IMG/VR virus record: IMGVR_UViG_3300036832_001431
Location: 1 to 39,216 of that record
Strand: one strand, 5' to 3'
Length of the DNA stretch: 39,216 nucleotides
Source of the DNA: a virus
Position numbers and translations under genes: made by a program. The notes beneath the pieces are model-generated. The model saw nothing but the letters and a program-made list of their open reading frames with translations, had not been told where the DNA came from and ran no database searches. Below, piece after piece: positions 30,763 to 38,478 of this stretch; position 1 is the stretch's first letter; each line of letters opens with the position of its first letter.

Positions 30763-31769
30763 TCGATGTCCTGGCGTTCGCCGAGACCATCACCGAGGGC
30801 TTCGGGCGCGAGCTCGAGCGCGAGGCGCGGCCCTCGGTCCCGCACCCGTACATGTACGCCAGTGCTTTTCGCGTGTGCGACCGACGCGCGGCGTACGAAC
30901 TCACGCAGCCCGAGAAGCTGCCGCCGTTTCCGCCCGAGGTCCTCGCCCGATTCCGGCGCGGCAATGATCGCGAGCGGGACCTCCTGACCGACCTGGCGCG
31001 CGTCGGTCGCAATACAACGCCGGCGTTCACGGTCATCGGTCAGCAGGAACGATTTGTCCTGAAGGACCATAAGGGCCGGGTCGCGATTTCCGGCAAAGTC
31101 GATGCGCGCCTGGACCTCGGGCCGACCGGGCGGCCGCCACTCGAGGTCAAGGCCTGGTCGCCGCGCATCGTGGACGACATCGAGCGCTTCGAGGACGTGC
31201 TCGAGAACACCTGGACGCAGTCCGGTGCCTATCAGTTACTGACCTACTTATTCGCGGCCGGTGAACCCTATGGTTTCCTGTTACTCGATAGGTCAGGCCT
31301 ACCGAAAGTCATTCCGGTCACGCTCGATAATCATCTCGACCTGGTCGAGGCCTTCCTCGCCAAGGCCGAGCGCGTCCTCGATGCCGTGATTGCCGGCACG
31401 CTGCCGCCGTTTCTCCCCGATGATCCGAGTGAGTGCCGTCGGTGTCCGTGGTACGGCGCGGTCTGCAATCCTCCACTCGAGGGCGGCGAGGCCTATCGCG
31501 TGCTGACCGACCCGACACTCGAGGCCCTCCTCGAGCGCCGTGAAGCCGTGAAGGCCGCCGGCAAGGAATTCCTCGACCTGGACAAAGAAGCCAAGCAGCA
31601 TCTGCGCGGCGTCACGGCCGGCGTCATCGGCCCGTTCGCGATTACCGGCAAGTGGGGCAAGCAGTCACGGCTCGACCTGCCGGCCGACCTAGAGACGCAA
31701 CTCAAAAAGCAGTACACGCGCGTGGACCCGAAAGGCCGATTCACGCTCGACATCACGAGACTCGGGTGA
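30759..31769 (+). CDS. PD-(D/E)XK (RecB/Cas4-like) nuclease with probable Fe-S cluster
   Basis: 336 aa from ATG 30759 (ATGA overlap). Catalytic motifs are Asp in 'ISGKVDARLDL' (D115), 'EVK' (E129, K131) and the Gln motif 'GAYQLLTYLF' (Q159). Four Cys, one early ('AFRVCDRRAA', C40) and three late ('CRRCPWYGAVC', C226, C229, C236), match the Cas4/AddB 4Fe-4S arrangement. It probably resects DNA ends for recombination or replication. The end overlaps the replication gene as GTGA. Confidence 0.85.
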   Translation: MIDVLAFAETITEGFGRELEREARPSVPHPYMYASAFRVCDRRAAYELTQPEKLPPFPPEVLARFRRGNDRERDLLTDLARVGRNTTPAFTVIGQQERFVLKDHKGRVAISGKVDARLDLGPTGRPPLEVKAWSPRIVDDIERFEDVLENTWTQSGAYQLLTYLFAAGEPYGFLLLDRSGLPKVIPVTLDNHLDLVEAFLAKAERVLDAVIAGTLPPFLPDDPSECRRCPWYGAVCNPPLEGGEAYRVLTDPTLEALLERREAVKAAGKEFLDLDKEAKQHLRGVTAGVIGPFAITGKWGKQSRLDLPADLETQLKKQYTRVDPKGRFTLDITRLG

Positions 31770-32566
31770 CCAGGGCCATGCTCTACGTCGATGACCGACT
31801 GCCGTCGCATCCGAAAATTCTGAAGGCCGGCGAACGACTCGGCGGCCGCGAGAAGGACGGCGGCGCCCGGTCCGTCGCACTCTTCCTCGAAGGTCTCAGC
31901 TACGCGAGTGGCAACCTGACCGACGGCTTCATCCCGACCGATATCGTCGTCGCCTCGCGCCTGGTCTCGCGCAGTTTGACAGTCGCCGAGGCACTTGTCC
32001 GCGCCGGACTCTGGCGCAGACTCCGCGCCGGATTTCAGATTCATGACTTCGAGGATTGGAACAAAACGTCCGCGGACATCAAGGAAAAACGACGCAAATG
32101 GCGAGAGGAAAAATCAAAACAGCGACATCGAGATGGAGGCCGGTTTACCGGGGCCGAGTCAAATGTCCGGAAGGACATCGGCCGGACATCCGGCGCGGAC
32201 TCCGACCAGGACTCGCGCGCGCGCGGTACCACGAGCCATGTACGTACGTACGTACTAGTACCAAAGAAGGCACGACCGCACCTTCCGGGTTCTAGTACCG
32301 ACAGTGGTATAACCGCACGCTTCGCGCGCGGTCTGCGGAAAACGAAAAAAAACGAAAAGAAAAAAAATCCGACGCACCGGGTCCTCTGCGCCATGCTCCG
32401 CGACGAACAGCAGACCGACCCGACCGGCGGCACGAGCAACTGGCTCGAAGGCGTGAAGGTCCGGCTCGCGCGCCAGGGCTTTGCGTATCCCGACGGCCAG
32501 GCCCTCGCCTGCGCACTCGAGGCCCTCGACCACGCCGACCGTCGACGGCACCGGAGGCCGGCGTGA
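31766..32566 (+). CDS. Replication initiator (phage O-like, Lin1244/Lin1753 N-terminal type)
   Basis: 266 aa from GTG 31766 (GTGA overlap); ATG 31778 is the alternative. The N-terminal domain has 'YVDDRLPSHPKILKAG', 'NLTDGFIPTDIV', 'LVRAGLWRRLRAGFQIHDFE', typical of phage replisome organisers. A Lys/Arg-rich linker, low-complexity middle and helical C-terminus ('NWLEGVKVRLARQGF') follow. The gene contains palindromic and A-rich DNA (32225-32370) that could be the origin, as in lambda O. It would recruit the host helicase. Confidence 0.72.
   Translation: MTRAMLYVDDRLPSHPKILKAGERLGGREKDGGARSVALFLEGLSYASGNLTDGFIPTDIVVASRLVSRSLTVAEALVRAGLWRRLRAGFQIHDFEDWNKTSADIKEKRRKWREEKSKQRHRDGGRFTGAESNVRKDIGRTSGADSDQDSRARGTTSHVRTYVLVPKKARPHLPGSSTDSGITARFARGLRKTKKNEKKKNPTHRVLCAMLRDEQQTDPTGGTSNWLEGVKVRLARQGFAYPDGQALACALEALDHADRRRHRRPA
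32225..32370. other. Candidate replication origin inside the initiator gene
   Basis: GGTACC (32225-32230), the 16 bp palindrome (GTAC)4 at 32240-32255, two CTAGTACC repeats (32255-32262, 32292-32299), and an A-rich tract at 32338-32368 with about 25 A in 31 bases. This is the strongest AT-rich stretch in an otherwise GC-rich window. Repeats plus an unwinding tract within the initiator gene is the lambda-type layout. Inferred, not demonstrated. Confidence 0.5.
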
Positions 32567-33057
32567 CGCGGCCGCTTCGTCGCGTTGAATTCGAGGTCAA
32601 AGGCATCGCACGGCCGAAGGGCAGCATGCAGGCCTTCGTGCCGAAATCGTGGGCCGATCAAGCGCACGCCGCCGGCCGCGCGCCGCGGGCCATCGTCACC
32701 GGGAACAATCCACGCGCCGACGAATGGCAAGGCCTGGTCGCTTCGTGTGCGCAGGTCGCAGCGACCGGCGGCCCCTTCCTCGGGCCCGTCGTCCTCACGG
32801 TGGACTTCGCGCTCGCGCGGCCGGTCTCGGTGAAGACGGCGCATCACGTCACGAAGCCCGACATCGACAAATTACTTCGCGCGATTCTCGATGCCCTGAC
32901 CGGCGTTCTCTACCTCGATGACAAGCAAGTCGTCACCCTCCTAGCGCGGAAGCAGTACGCGATTTATCCGGCCGGCCCGAAGGTACGCATCACGCTCGAG
33001 GACGCCGCGCTGCCGGACCCGGAACAGACCGAGCTGACGCTCGAGGCCTTCGTATGA
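32563..33057 (+). CDS. rusA: RusA-type Holliday junction resolvase
   Basis: 164 aa from GTG 32563 (GTGA overlap). The N-terminus ('VKGIARPKGSMQAF') and 'TKPDIDKLLRAILDALTG' (97-114) with 'DDKQVV' (119-124) are diagnostic: Asp100, Asp102 and Asp119/120 bind the catalytic metal. It resolves four-way DNA junctions in phage recombination and packaging. Located after the replication initiator, as usual. Confidence 0.92.
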   Translation: MTRPLRRVEFEVKGIARPKGSMQAFVPKSWADQAHAAGRAPRAIVTGNNPRADEWQGLVASCAQVAATGGPFLGPVVLTVDFALARPVSVKTAHHVTKPDIDKLLRAILDALTGVLYLDDKQVVTLLARKQYAIYPAGPKVRITLEDAALPDPEQTELTLEAFV

Positions 33058-33467
33058 CACCCGACGGCCGACCGGAATCTCCGGCCGACGTTCGCGCGCA
33101 AGTTACCGAGTGGCTCGAGGAGCAGATTGCGCAGTCGATTCTCGATGACTTTTTGCGAGGACACCATGAGCAAACGGAAACCCCTGACGGCCGTGCCGTC
33201 GAATCCTCCGAGTCCGCGCTCGATGCCGTTGCCGGAACTCGAGCACCGGGCGATTCCCGAACTCGAGGACGCGGCGCACGCGTATGCCGATTTGCGCGAC
33301 CAACGGATGGAGCTCACGCAACGGGAGCACGCGCTGAAAGTCCAGACGACCTCGCTGATGAAGAAGCACGGCAAAACCGTGTACCGCCACGATGGCATCG
33401 AGATTCTCCTCGAGCAGCCCGAGGAGACCGTGAAGGTCCGCGTCACGCGCGAGCCGGCCGTCGCTGA
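33054..33467 (+). CDS. Overlapping reading frame, doubtful
   Basis: 137 aa open frame coupled by ATGA to rusA. The first 38 residues ('SPADVRAQVTEWLEEQIAQS') look like a real helix. From 33166 on it runs out of frame with the better-supported 130 aa gene and becomes Arg/Gly/Asp-rich, like a shadow. Either a small protein with a long meaningless tail, or a frameshifted remnant. Reported because of the start coupling. Confidence 0.3.
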   Translation: MTPDGRPESPADVRAQVTEWLEEQIAQSILDDFLRGHHEQTETPDGRAVESSESALDAVAGTRAPGDSRTRGRGARVCRFARPTDGAHATGARAESPDDLADEEARQNRVPPRWHRDSPRAARGDREGPRHARAGRR

Positions 33468-33558
33468 CACCGACGCCGGCGGCGAGGACGAACCCTTCGA
33501 TGCCCGACGCGCGGCCGCGAATGATCGAGACGACGACGATGAACCGGAGGTCCACTGA
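33166..33558 (+). CDS. Conserved small phage protein
   Basis: 130 aa from ATG 33166 with GAGG six bases upstream. 'AAHAYADLRDQRMELTQREH', 'LMKKHGKTVYRHDGIEILLE', 'EETVKVRV' form the coiled-coil-then-beta layout of a conserved uncharacterised phage protein. The C-terminus is strongly acidic ('DRDDDDEPEVH'). Its stop shares a base with the next ATG (TGATG). Possibly DNA-metabolism related, from its neighbours only. Confidence 0.6.
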   Translation: MSKRKPLTAVPSNPPSPRSMPLPELEHRAIPELEDAAHAYADLRDQRMELTQREHALKVQTTSLMKKHGKTVYRHDGIEILLEQPEETVKVRVTREPAVADTDAGGEDEPFDARRAAANDRDDDDEPEVH

Positions 33559-33698
33559 TGACGCTGTCCATTCGATTGCTGCTCTTCACCCTGGCGTTTG
33601 TCCTGTTCGCGGTGTCGGCGTATCTCTCCGAGAAACTTCCGGAGAAACTCACGCGCGCAGCGTTCGCGATTGTCGTCCTCGCCTGGCTCCTGGTATGA
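33558..33698 (+). CDS. Small two-helix membrane protein
   Basis: 46 aa. Two hydrophobic segments ('LSIRLLLFTLAFVLFAVSAY' at about 3-22 and 'AAFAIVVLAWLLV' at 34-46) are joined by a short charged loop ('SEKLPEKLTR'). The size and topology fit a small holin-like or accessory membrane protein, but there is no adjacent endolysin. Coupled by TGATG to the gene before and by an ATGA overlap to the gene after. Confidence 0.5.
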   Translation: MTLSIRLLLFTLAFVLFAVSAYLSEKLPEKLTRAAFAIVVLAWLLV

Positions 33699-33976
33699 GA
33701 CTCCGCAGCCGGTCCTTACCGAAGGCCGACGGCCGCCTGACGCCGACTGTCCGGCGCGCGTTGCAGATTTACGCGCGGCTCGAGGTCAACGACCCGGGCA
33801 GTACGGCCGATGTCCTCGCGATGTCGGCCGCGGTCCTCAAGGCCAGGCGTCGGCTGATCGGCCTCCTCCACGTCGAGCTTGAGACGATGACCCGGCGCGA
33901 GCTCGCGAACTATTACGCCGGCGTGACCGAGTTACGCCGCACCGAGACTGCCGACGGCTCGAGGAGGGCCCGCTAA
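33695..33976 (+). CDS. Protein of unknown function
   Basis: 93 aa from ATG 33695, overlapping the membrane-protein stop. Helical and basic: 'LTPTVRRALQIYARLEVNDP', 'ADVLAMSAAVLKARRRLIGL', 'RRELANYYAGVTELRRTETA'. Not recognised. The next gene's ATG abuts its TAA. Confidence 0.5.
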   Translation: MRLRSRSLPKADGRLTPTVRRALQIYARLEVNDPGSTADVLAMSAAVLKARRRLIGLLHVELETMTRRELANYYAGVTELRRTETADGSRRAR

Positions 33977-35806
33977 ATGCCGAGACTGAATGCGAACGGC
34001 GATGTTCTGGCCGGCGTGGCCGGCGTGCAAGGGTCCTTCAACCGCACGCCGTACCCGTTTCAGACCTTCGGCGGCGGCGCTCCGCTCGACGCGTCTACGG
34101 TCCTCCTGTCGATTCCGGCCCCGGCCCCGATGGAGGCCGAGCTCGCGACCTGGCATCCGGGCGACGTGTCGCCGCTGGTCATCGACATCGGGCCGAACGA
34201 TTTCGCCGCCGACGGCGGCCGCTGGATTGCCTGGCGGGCCGGCACCGGCGCCTACGGGTCACTCGGGGCCCTGCCGGATGCCGGCGTGCCAGGGCCGCAT
34301 GCGGTCGGCCCCGATGGCGCGATTGCCTACGTCCCGAACCGGGCCATCGGGTACGGCCTCGTGTTGGTAGATCCGAACGGCGTGACGCACGACATCCCGG
34401 GCATCGTGCCGTACGGCGTGCAGGTCCTCGGGGCCGGTCAGTTGATCTACCAGGGCGGCGCGTATGGGCGCCTGATTCCGGTGCCGGCGGCCGCGAATGC
34501 GCAAGGCGTTCTCCTCGCGACGATGGATGACGGGGACTGGCTCGCGTACTGGGCGGATGGTCTCGGGTTCGTCGTGCAACTCGATGGCGCGATTGACGGG
34601 TACATCCTCGGGACCACGCCGACGTTTTTCAATCACGACATTCGGAACGTCCACGGGTCGCTGATCGTCGCCTGGTCACTCACGCAGGGTGAAGGCCCGA
34701 GTGACGTGCAGACGTTGACGATTGATCGGTCGGTTCCGCGCGTCCCGCTCGTGCCGTCGGTCCTGATTCCGACGTTCACCTTCACGCATCCCGTCGTCGT
34801 CGCGCCGTTCAAGGACCCGGACGGCGCCTCGACCGCGCCGATGGAAATCGTCGTGAATCAGACCGGGCAGCTGCTCGACCGGCCGTGCTTCGTCGCCGAG
34901 GATTCCCTGCAGTGGCGCGGCGAGCTCGAGGGGATTTACACCGAGGCCCTCGACCCGACGGCGGCCCTCGCCCTCGCGCTCGAGTACGAGACCCGGCTCG
35001 TGCTTGCGCATGATTCGACGGACGACTGGACGCTGCCGGCCGGCCTGCGCGAGTACGACCTGCCGACGCTCGAGTTGTATCTGAGTGAGGCCGAGACCCT
35101 GGCGCAATCGGTCACCCGCTGGCAGCGCCAGGTCGAGGCCCTCCTCGGGGCCTGGTCCGGGTCCATCGGTGTCATCCCGATGTTCTACTGCATGGGCGGC
35201 GCTCCACCGGATGAACTCTTCACGGTGGACCAGGTCCTCGCCGGCCTCGGGTATTTGTCAGACATTGTCAACCTCTCGGCGCGCATCGTCGTCATCGCGC
35301 CGTTTTCATATCTACGCGCGAACGGTATAACCGGGCACGTCGAGCTCGAGCAGGCGTACGCGAATCTCCTGGCCGAGCAGGTCCGCGTCGGCCTCGGCGA
35401 GTTGCCGGCCGTCGCGCCGCCCGAGCCCGAACCAGGACCCGAACCGCCCGAGCCCGAGCCGCAACCGCCCGAGCCGGAGCCCGAACCACCGAAAGGACCT
35501 GAGATGGTATTCATCGAAACGAAGTACGAGAAAACGAACCCGAATTTCGCCGTGATGAAATTCAACGTCATCACGAACGCCGACGGGACCGAGAGCTACA
35601 GCTCGGTCGCGCGCCTGGCGAGTGCGGATGCCGACGAACGCGCGAATCCTATCTACTGCGTGACCGACCAGGGCAAGGACGAATGGCGCGCATCACCTGG
35701 CGGCTCGTTCGAGAGTTTCCGGCGCGTCGGGCAGACGCTCGTCGCCGACCGCCCCTGGAACGGCGTCGAGAATTCGTACGTGCGGTTTTGTGTCGAGGTG
35801 TCGTGA
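33977..35806 (+). CDS. Large multidomain protein: beta-propeller-like, barrel-like and C-terminal domains
   Basis: 609 aa. Residues about 1-270 carry repeated short strands with Gly-Gly and Trp ('DFAADGGRWIAWRAGTGAYG', 'QGVLLATMDDGDWLAYWADG') resembling a beta-propeller. Residues about 280-470 look like an alpha/beta barrel ('YDLPTLELYLSEAETLAQSV', 'GSIGVIPMFYCMGG', 'SARIVVIAPFSYLRAN'). A Pro-Glu repeat linker spans 478-508, then a beta-rich domain (510-609). An in-frame ATG at 35504 with a good ribosome site could make the last domain alone. A surface, sugar-processing or lysis role is possible. Coupled by TGATG to the next gene. Confidence 0.55.
   Translation: MPRLNANGDVLAGVAGVQGSFNRTPYPFQTFGGGAPLDASTVLLSIPAPAPMEAELATWHPGDVSPLVIDIGPNDFAADGGRWIAWRAGTGAYGSLGALPDAGVPGPHAVGPDGAIAYVPNRAIGYGLVLVDPNGVTHDIPGIVPYGVQVLGAGQLIYQGGAYGRLIPVPAAANAQGVLLATMDDGDWLAYWADGLGFVVQLDGAIDGYILGTTPTFFNHDIRNVHGSLIVAWSLTQGEGPSDVQTLTIDRSVPRVPLVPSVLIPTFTFTHPVVVAPFKDPDGASTAPMEIVVNQTGQLLDRPCFVAEDSLQWRGELEGIYTEALDPTAALALALEYETRLVLAHDSTDDWTLPAGLREYDLPTLELYLSEAETLAQSVTRWQRQVEALLGAWSGSIGVIPMFYCMGGAPPDELFTVDQVLAGLGYLSDIVNLSARIVVIAPFSYLRANGITGHVELEQAYANLLAEQVRVGLGELPAVAPPEPEPGPEPPEPEPQPPEPEPEPPKGPEMVFIETKYEKTNPNFAVMKFNVITNADGTESYSSVARLASADADERANPIYCVTDQGKDEWRASPGGSFESFRRVGQTLVADRPWNGVENSYVRFCVEVS
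35491..35506 (+). promoter_or_regulatory. Internal ribosome site and in-frame start
   Basis: GAAAGGA (35491-35497) lies six bases before an in-frame ATG (35504) right after the Pro-Glu linker. Translation from here would give a 100 aa copy of the C-terminal domain alongside the full 609 aa protein. Confidence 0.45.
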
Positions 35807-36861
35807 TGGACCGCCGCCTGCTGATGATGATGACGGCGGGCAGCCGTTCGGCGCGGCCGGCACCGGAGAATCGCGCACCGTTGCCGCCCCTGCCGACCGG
35901 CATCACGGTGTACTCGACCCTGCCCTGGACGCCGCCGCACGAGCGCGATTACCTCCGGGCCGATTGCTGGGGCATTACGCTCGAGGGCCTGCCCTTCGTG
36001 CCTGGCGGCTCGAGCAATTACCCGGCGCAGAATCGTTTCCTCTCGTGGTTTTTTGATCGGTACCCGCTCGACTGGCAAGAGCGATGGATTGACCAGAATT
36101 TTCGGAACGGGTACACGCACGTCTTCCTCTCGCCGCCCGATGAAATGGGCCCGGTAGACCCGAATACACCCGGACCCGGCATGCGGCCGCGGCCGCCCGG
36201 GTCGGGACATTCACTGCAGCAAGTCGTGGACAATCACGGCCGCCTGCACGCGACCGGCCTGTACGTCTGCTCGTTCCTCGCCTCGAAATATTTTCAGGCG
36301 AAGGACATGACCGTGCAGCAGTACCAGGATTATGCCTTCCCGATTCTCGATGCCCTGACGAACGCCGGTGTCGTGGATGAAATCATCCCGGCCTGGGAAA
36401 TGGATTTGTTCAACACGCCCGGCGACATCACGAAGGGCATCTGCAAATCAGTCGGGCAACGCGCGCACGCCGCCGTCTGCTCGTGCTGGCTCCACTTCAG
36501 TCCACACGTCACGAGTTGGTTTGCCGACGGCGACCCGCGCGGACGCTACGGGTTTTGGGATGACCTCGGCGGCGACGTGAACGGCATCAATTACCAGGGT
36601 GCCCCGGAGTGGCTCGCGGACGAATGGCAAGCGCGCATCGTGGACACCTTGCACCAATTTGGCGAGCGCGGCAATCTGCACAAGCTCCGCGCCTTCGAGC
36701 GATGCGCGTACCTGATGTTTGATCATCCGACGCCGACCGAGGACGACGCGAATCTCGACGGCTTCCTCGGCTGCTGCGCGTTCGACGATGTCAAGCACAC
36801 CGATGCGAAAGTCTGGGGCTCCGGGGAAGGCCTGCGGAATCTCGACGGGAGTCCGGTGTGA
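35806..36861 (+). CDS. Possible TIM-barrel glycosidase-like protein
   Basis: 351 aa. No signal peptide; a short basic start with a Met run leads to 'ITVYSTLPWTPPHERDYLRA'. Alternating strand-helix units follow: 'WIDQNFRNGYTHVFLSPPDE', 'NAGVVDEIIPAWEMDLFN', 'GQRAHAAVCSCWLHFSPHVT', 'GDVNGINYQ', with several Trp and acidic residues at strand ends ('AWEMD' is a plausible acid/base site). This resembles glycoside hydrolase clan A barrels seen in phage virions, but I cannot name a family. Coupled by TGATG to the 609 aa gene, so the two probably act together, perhaps on host surface glycans. Confidence 0.45.
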   Translation: MDRRLLMMMTAGSRSARPAPENRAPLPPLPTGITVYSTLPWTPPHERDYLRADCWGITLEGLPFVPGGSSNYPAQNRFLSWFFDRYPLDWQERWIDQNFRNGYTHVFLSPPDEMGPVDPNTPGPGMRPRPPGSGHSLQQVVDNHGRLHATGLYVCSFLASKYFQAKDMTVQQYQDYAFPILDALTNAGVVDEIIPAWEMDLFNTPGDITKGICKSVGQRAHAAVCSCWLHFSPHVTSWFADGDPRGRYGFWDDLGGDVNGINYQGAPEWLADEWQARIVDTLHQFGERGNLHKLRAFERCAYLMFDHPTPTEDDANLDGFLGCCAFDDVKHTDAKVWGSGEGLRNLDGSPV

Positions 36862-37331
36862 CCGAGCCCGAGCTCGTCGTCGTGCCGGTGACCTTCAAGG
36901 CGGCCTGCGCGTTCGTCGCGCAGTATCACCGGCATCATCGCGAACCCCGCGGCTGTAAGTTTGCCCTTGGTGTCGAGCTCGAGGGCCGCCTGGTCGGCGT
37001 GGCGATGGTCGGCCGTCCCATCTCTCGGTACTTCGATGACGGCCGCACGGCGGAAATTACGCGGACCTGCACTGACGGCACCCGGAATGCGAATTCCAAA
37101 TTGTACGGCGCCTGTCGGGCCGCGGCGCGTGCGATGGGATACACGCGCATCGTGACGTACACCGAGACCGGGGAATCCGGCGCGAGTCTCCGGGCCGCCG
37201 GATTCGTGCAGGTCCGCACGCTCGCCCCGAGGCGCAACTGGGCCGAGAGTTCCGTCAAACTCCGCGCGATTCGGAATCCGGCCGCGCGCGGCGGCATTGT
37301 TCGCGGCCTCTGGGAGTGGCCGACCGCATGA
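36858..37331 (+). CDS. XF1762 family protein (GNAT-like)
   Basis: 157 aa from GTG 36858 (GTGA overlap). 'VTFKAACAFVAQYHRHHREP', 'FALGVELEGRLVGVAMVGRP', 'EITRTCTDGTRNANSKLYGA', 'TYTETGESGASLRAAGF' match the XF1762 family, which resembles GNAT acetyltransferases and is common in phages and prophages. Substrate is unknown. Coupled to the next gene by ATGA. Confidence 0.85.
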   Translation: MTEPELVVVPVTFKAACAFVAQYHRHHREPRGCKFALGVELEGRLVGVAMVGRPISRYFDDGRTAEITRTCTDGTRNANSKLYGACRAAARAMGYTRIVTYTETGESGASLRAAGFVQVRTLAPRRNWAESSVKLRAIRNPAARGGIVRGLWEWPTA

Positions 37332-37606
37332 GTCTGCGCATCACGGTCGATGGCGTCGGGCAACCGTTCGGCCCGAAGAACGGCGTGCGCTACACGCTCG
37401 AGGAACTCCAGGCCGCGGTCGGCGGCTGCATCGAGGTCCTGCGGTTGAATTCCGGCGAGCTGATGGTCCTGAACGAATTCGGGAAACAGCACCACTTGAA
37501 GGTGAACCAGGAGGCCACGCGCCTGGCGCGCGTCCTCGATGCCATCGCGCCGTGGGATTACATCGTCGGGGACGTACTCGTCATCGGGTCTCGGCAGATG
37601 GATTGA
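37328..37606 (+). CDS. DUF3846 family protein
   Basis: 92 aa. 'YTLEELQAAVGGCIEVLRLN', 'GELMVLNEFGK', 'NQEATRLA', 'IVGDVLVIGSRQM' match DUF3846, a small phage and plasmid family of unknown function. ATG 37328 overlaps the previous stop. A 52 aa basic gene follows two bases after the stop. Confidence 0.85.
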   Translation: MSLRITVDGVGQPFGPKNGVRYTLEELQAAVGGCIEVLRLNSGELMVLNEFGKQHHLKVNQEATRLARVLDAIAPWDYIVGDVLVIGSRQMD

Positions 37607-37608
37607 CG

Positions 37609-37767
37609 ATGCGAGAACGGCAAATGTTGCGGCGCATCAAACGATACGAGGACGAAGCGCACGCGACGATCATCCGGGCGCTGACGAAGGTTATTCAGCG
37701 GCTGCATCGGGAGCGAGATGCGTACGACATTCATCGGCGACGACGACAAAAAGTGCAATGGCCTTGA
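37609..37767 (+). CDS. Small basic helical protein
   Basis: 52 aa, two bases after the previous stop. 'RRIKRYEDEAHATIIRALTK' then 'VIQRLHRERDAYDIHRRRRQ': one long charged helix. Could bind nucleic acid or another protein. Not recognised. Overlaps the next start by ten bases. Confidence 0.45.
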   Translation: MRERQMLRRIKRYEDEAHATIIRALTKVIQRLHRERDAYDIHRRRRQKVQWP

Positions 37768-38021
37768 TTCGTCTCCTGGTCGGCTCGAGAAAATCTGGCG
37801 TCTGCAGTGCCTCGAGCTGTCGCGCCCCGATCAACTGGTACCGCACGCTCGAGGAGAAGTCGATGCCGATGAACATCGGAGCCCGACCCGTGCGGCTCGA
37901 GGAAGACCCGGCCACGCATAAGGTCATCGGGTACTTCGAGAGCAGCGATACTCACTGGGCAACCTGTCCGGCGCGCGACCGTTTCGGCCGTCGACGCCCG
38001 AAGGGAGGCACGCGTGCGTGA
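37758..38021 (+). CDS. Small zinc-binding-like protein
   Basis: 87 aa from ATG 37758. 'CSASSCRAPINWYRTLEEK', 'MPMNIGARPVRLEED', 'SDTHWATCPARDRFGRR' follow the pattern 'C..C.A.I.W....GK.MP...' and 'SH.ATCP' seen in small actinophage and proteobacterial phage proteins that probably bind zinc. No function established. A start further upstream (37539) would run through other genes and is rejected. Confidence 0.6.
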   Translation: MALIRLLVGSRKSGVCSASSCRAPINWYRTLEEKSMPMNIGARPVRLEEDPATHKVIGYFESSDTHWATCPARDRFGRRRPKGGTRA

Positions 38022-38478
38022 TGCGAGATACGCCGCCGAAACCGTCGTCCCCGTCGAACGATCGAAGGCGGAAATCGAGCGCCTGCTGACGAAGTACGGC
38101 GCCGATGGTTATATGGCCGGTTGGGACGGCCAGGCCTCGACCGCGATGATTGCCTTCCGGTTCAAGGACCGCAACATTCGCATGAGTCTGCCAATGCCGA
38201 AGACCGACGATTACAAGCGGCGCGTCGGCCAGGGGCGCATCGACCAGGACACCCGACAGCGCTGGCGCGCGCTGCTCCTCGTGGTCAAGGCCAAACTCGA
38301 GGCCGTGCAAAGTCACGTCGCGACCTTCGAGCAGGAATTCTTGCCGTACATCCAGATGCCCGACGGCCGCACCGTCGGGGAAACCGTGCTGCCGCAAATC
38401 GCGGCGCTCTACAAAGACGGCACCGGCAGTCTTCGATTACTGCCAGGCGACACGGCGCCGCCGAAGGACCGCCGATGA
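38014..38478 (+). CDS. Conserved phage protein of unknown function
   Basis: 154 aa from GTG 38014, overlapping the previous gene by eight bases. 'ARYAAETVVPVERSKAEIER', 'LLTKYGADGYMAGWD', 'TRQRWRALLLVVKAKLEAVQ', 'VATFEQEFLPYIQMPDGRTV' are features of a conserved, uncharacterised phage family that I recognise from many GC-rich prophages. Its C-terminus is Pro/Lys-rich. Coupled by ATGA to a membrane protein. Confidence 0.7.
   Translation: MRDARYAAETVVPVERSKAEIERLLTKYGADGYMAGWDGQASTAMIAFRFKDRNIRMSLPMPKTDDYKRRVGQGRIDQDTRQRWRALLLVVKAKLEAVQSHVATFEQEFLPYIQMPDGRTVGETVLPQIAALYKDGTGSLRLLPGDTAPPKDRR

Noticed and set aside
32338-32368. A-rich run as a programmed frameshift site
   Set aside because: The frame continues normally through it into a sensible helical C-terminus; no alternative frame is protein-like.
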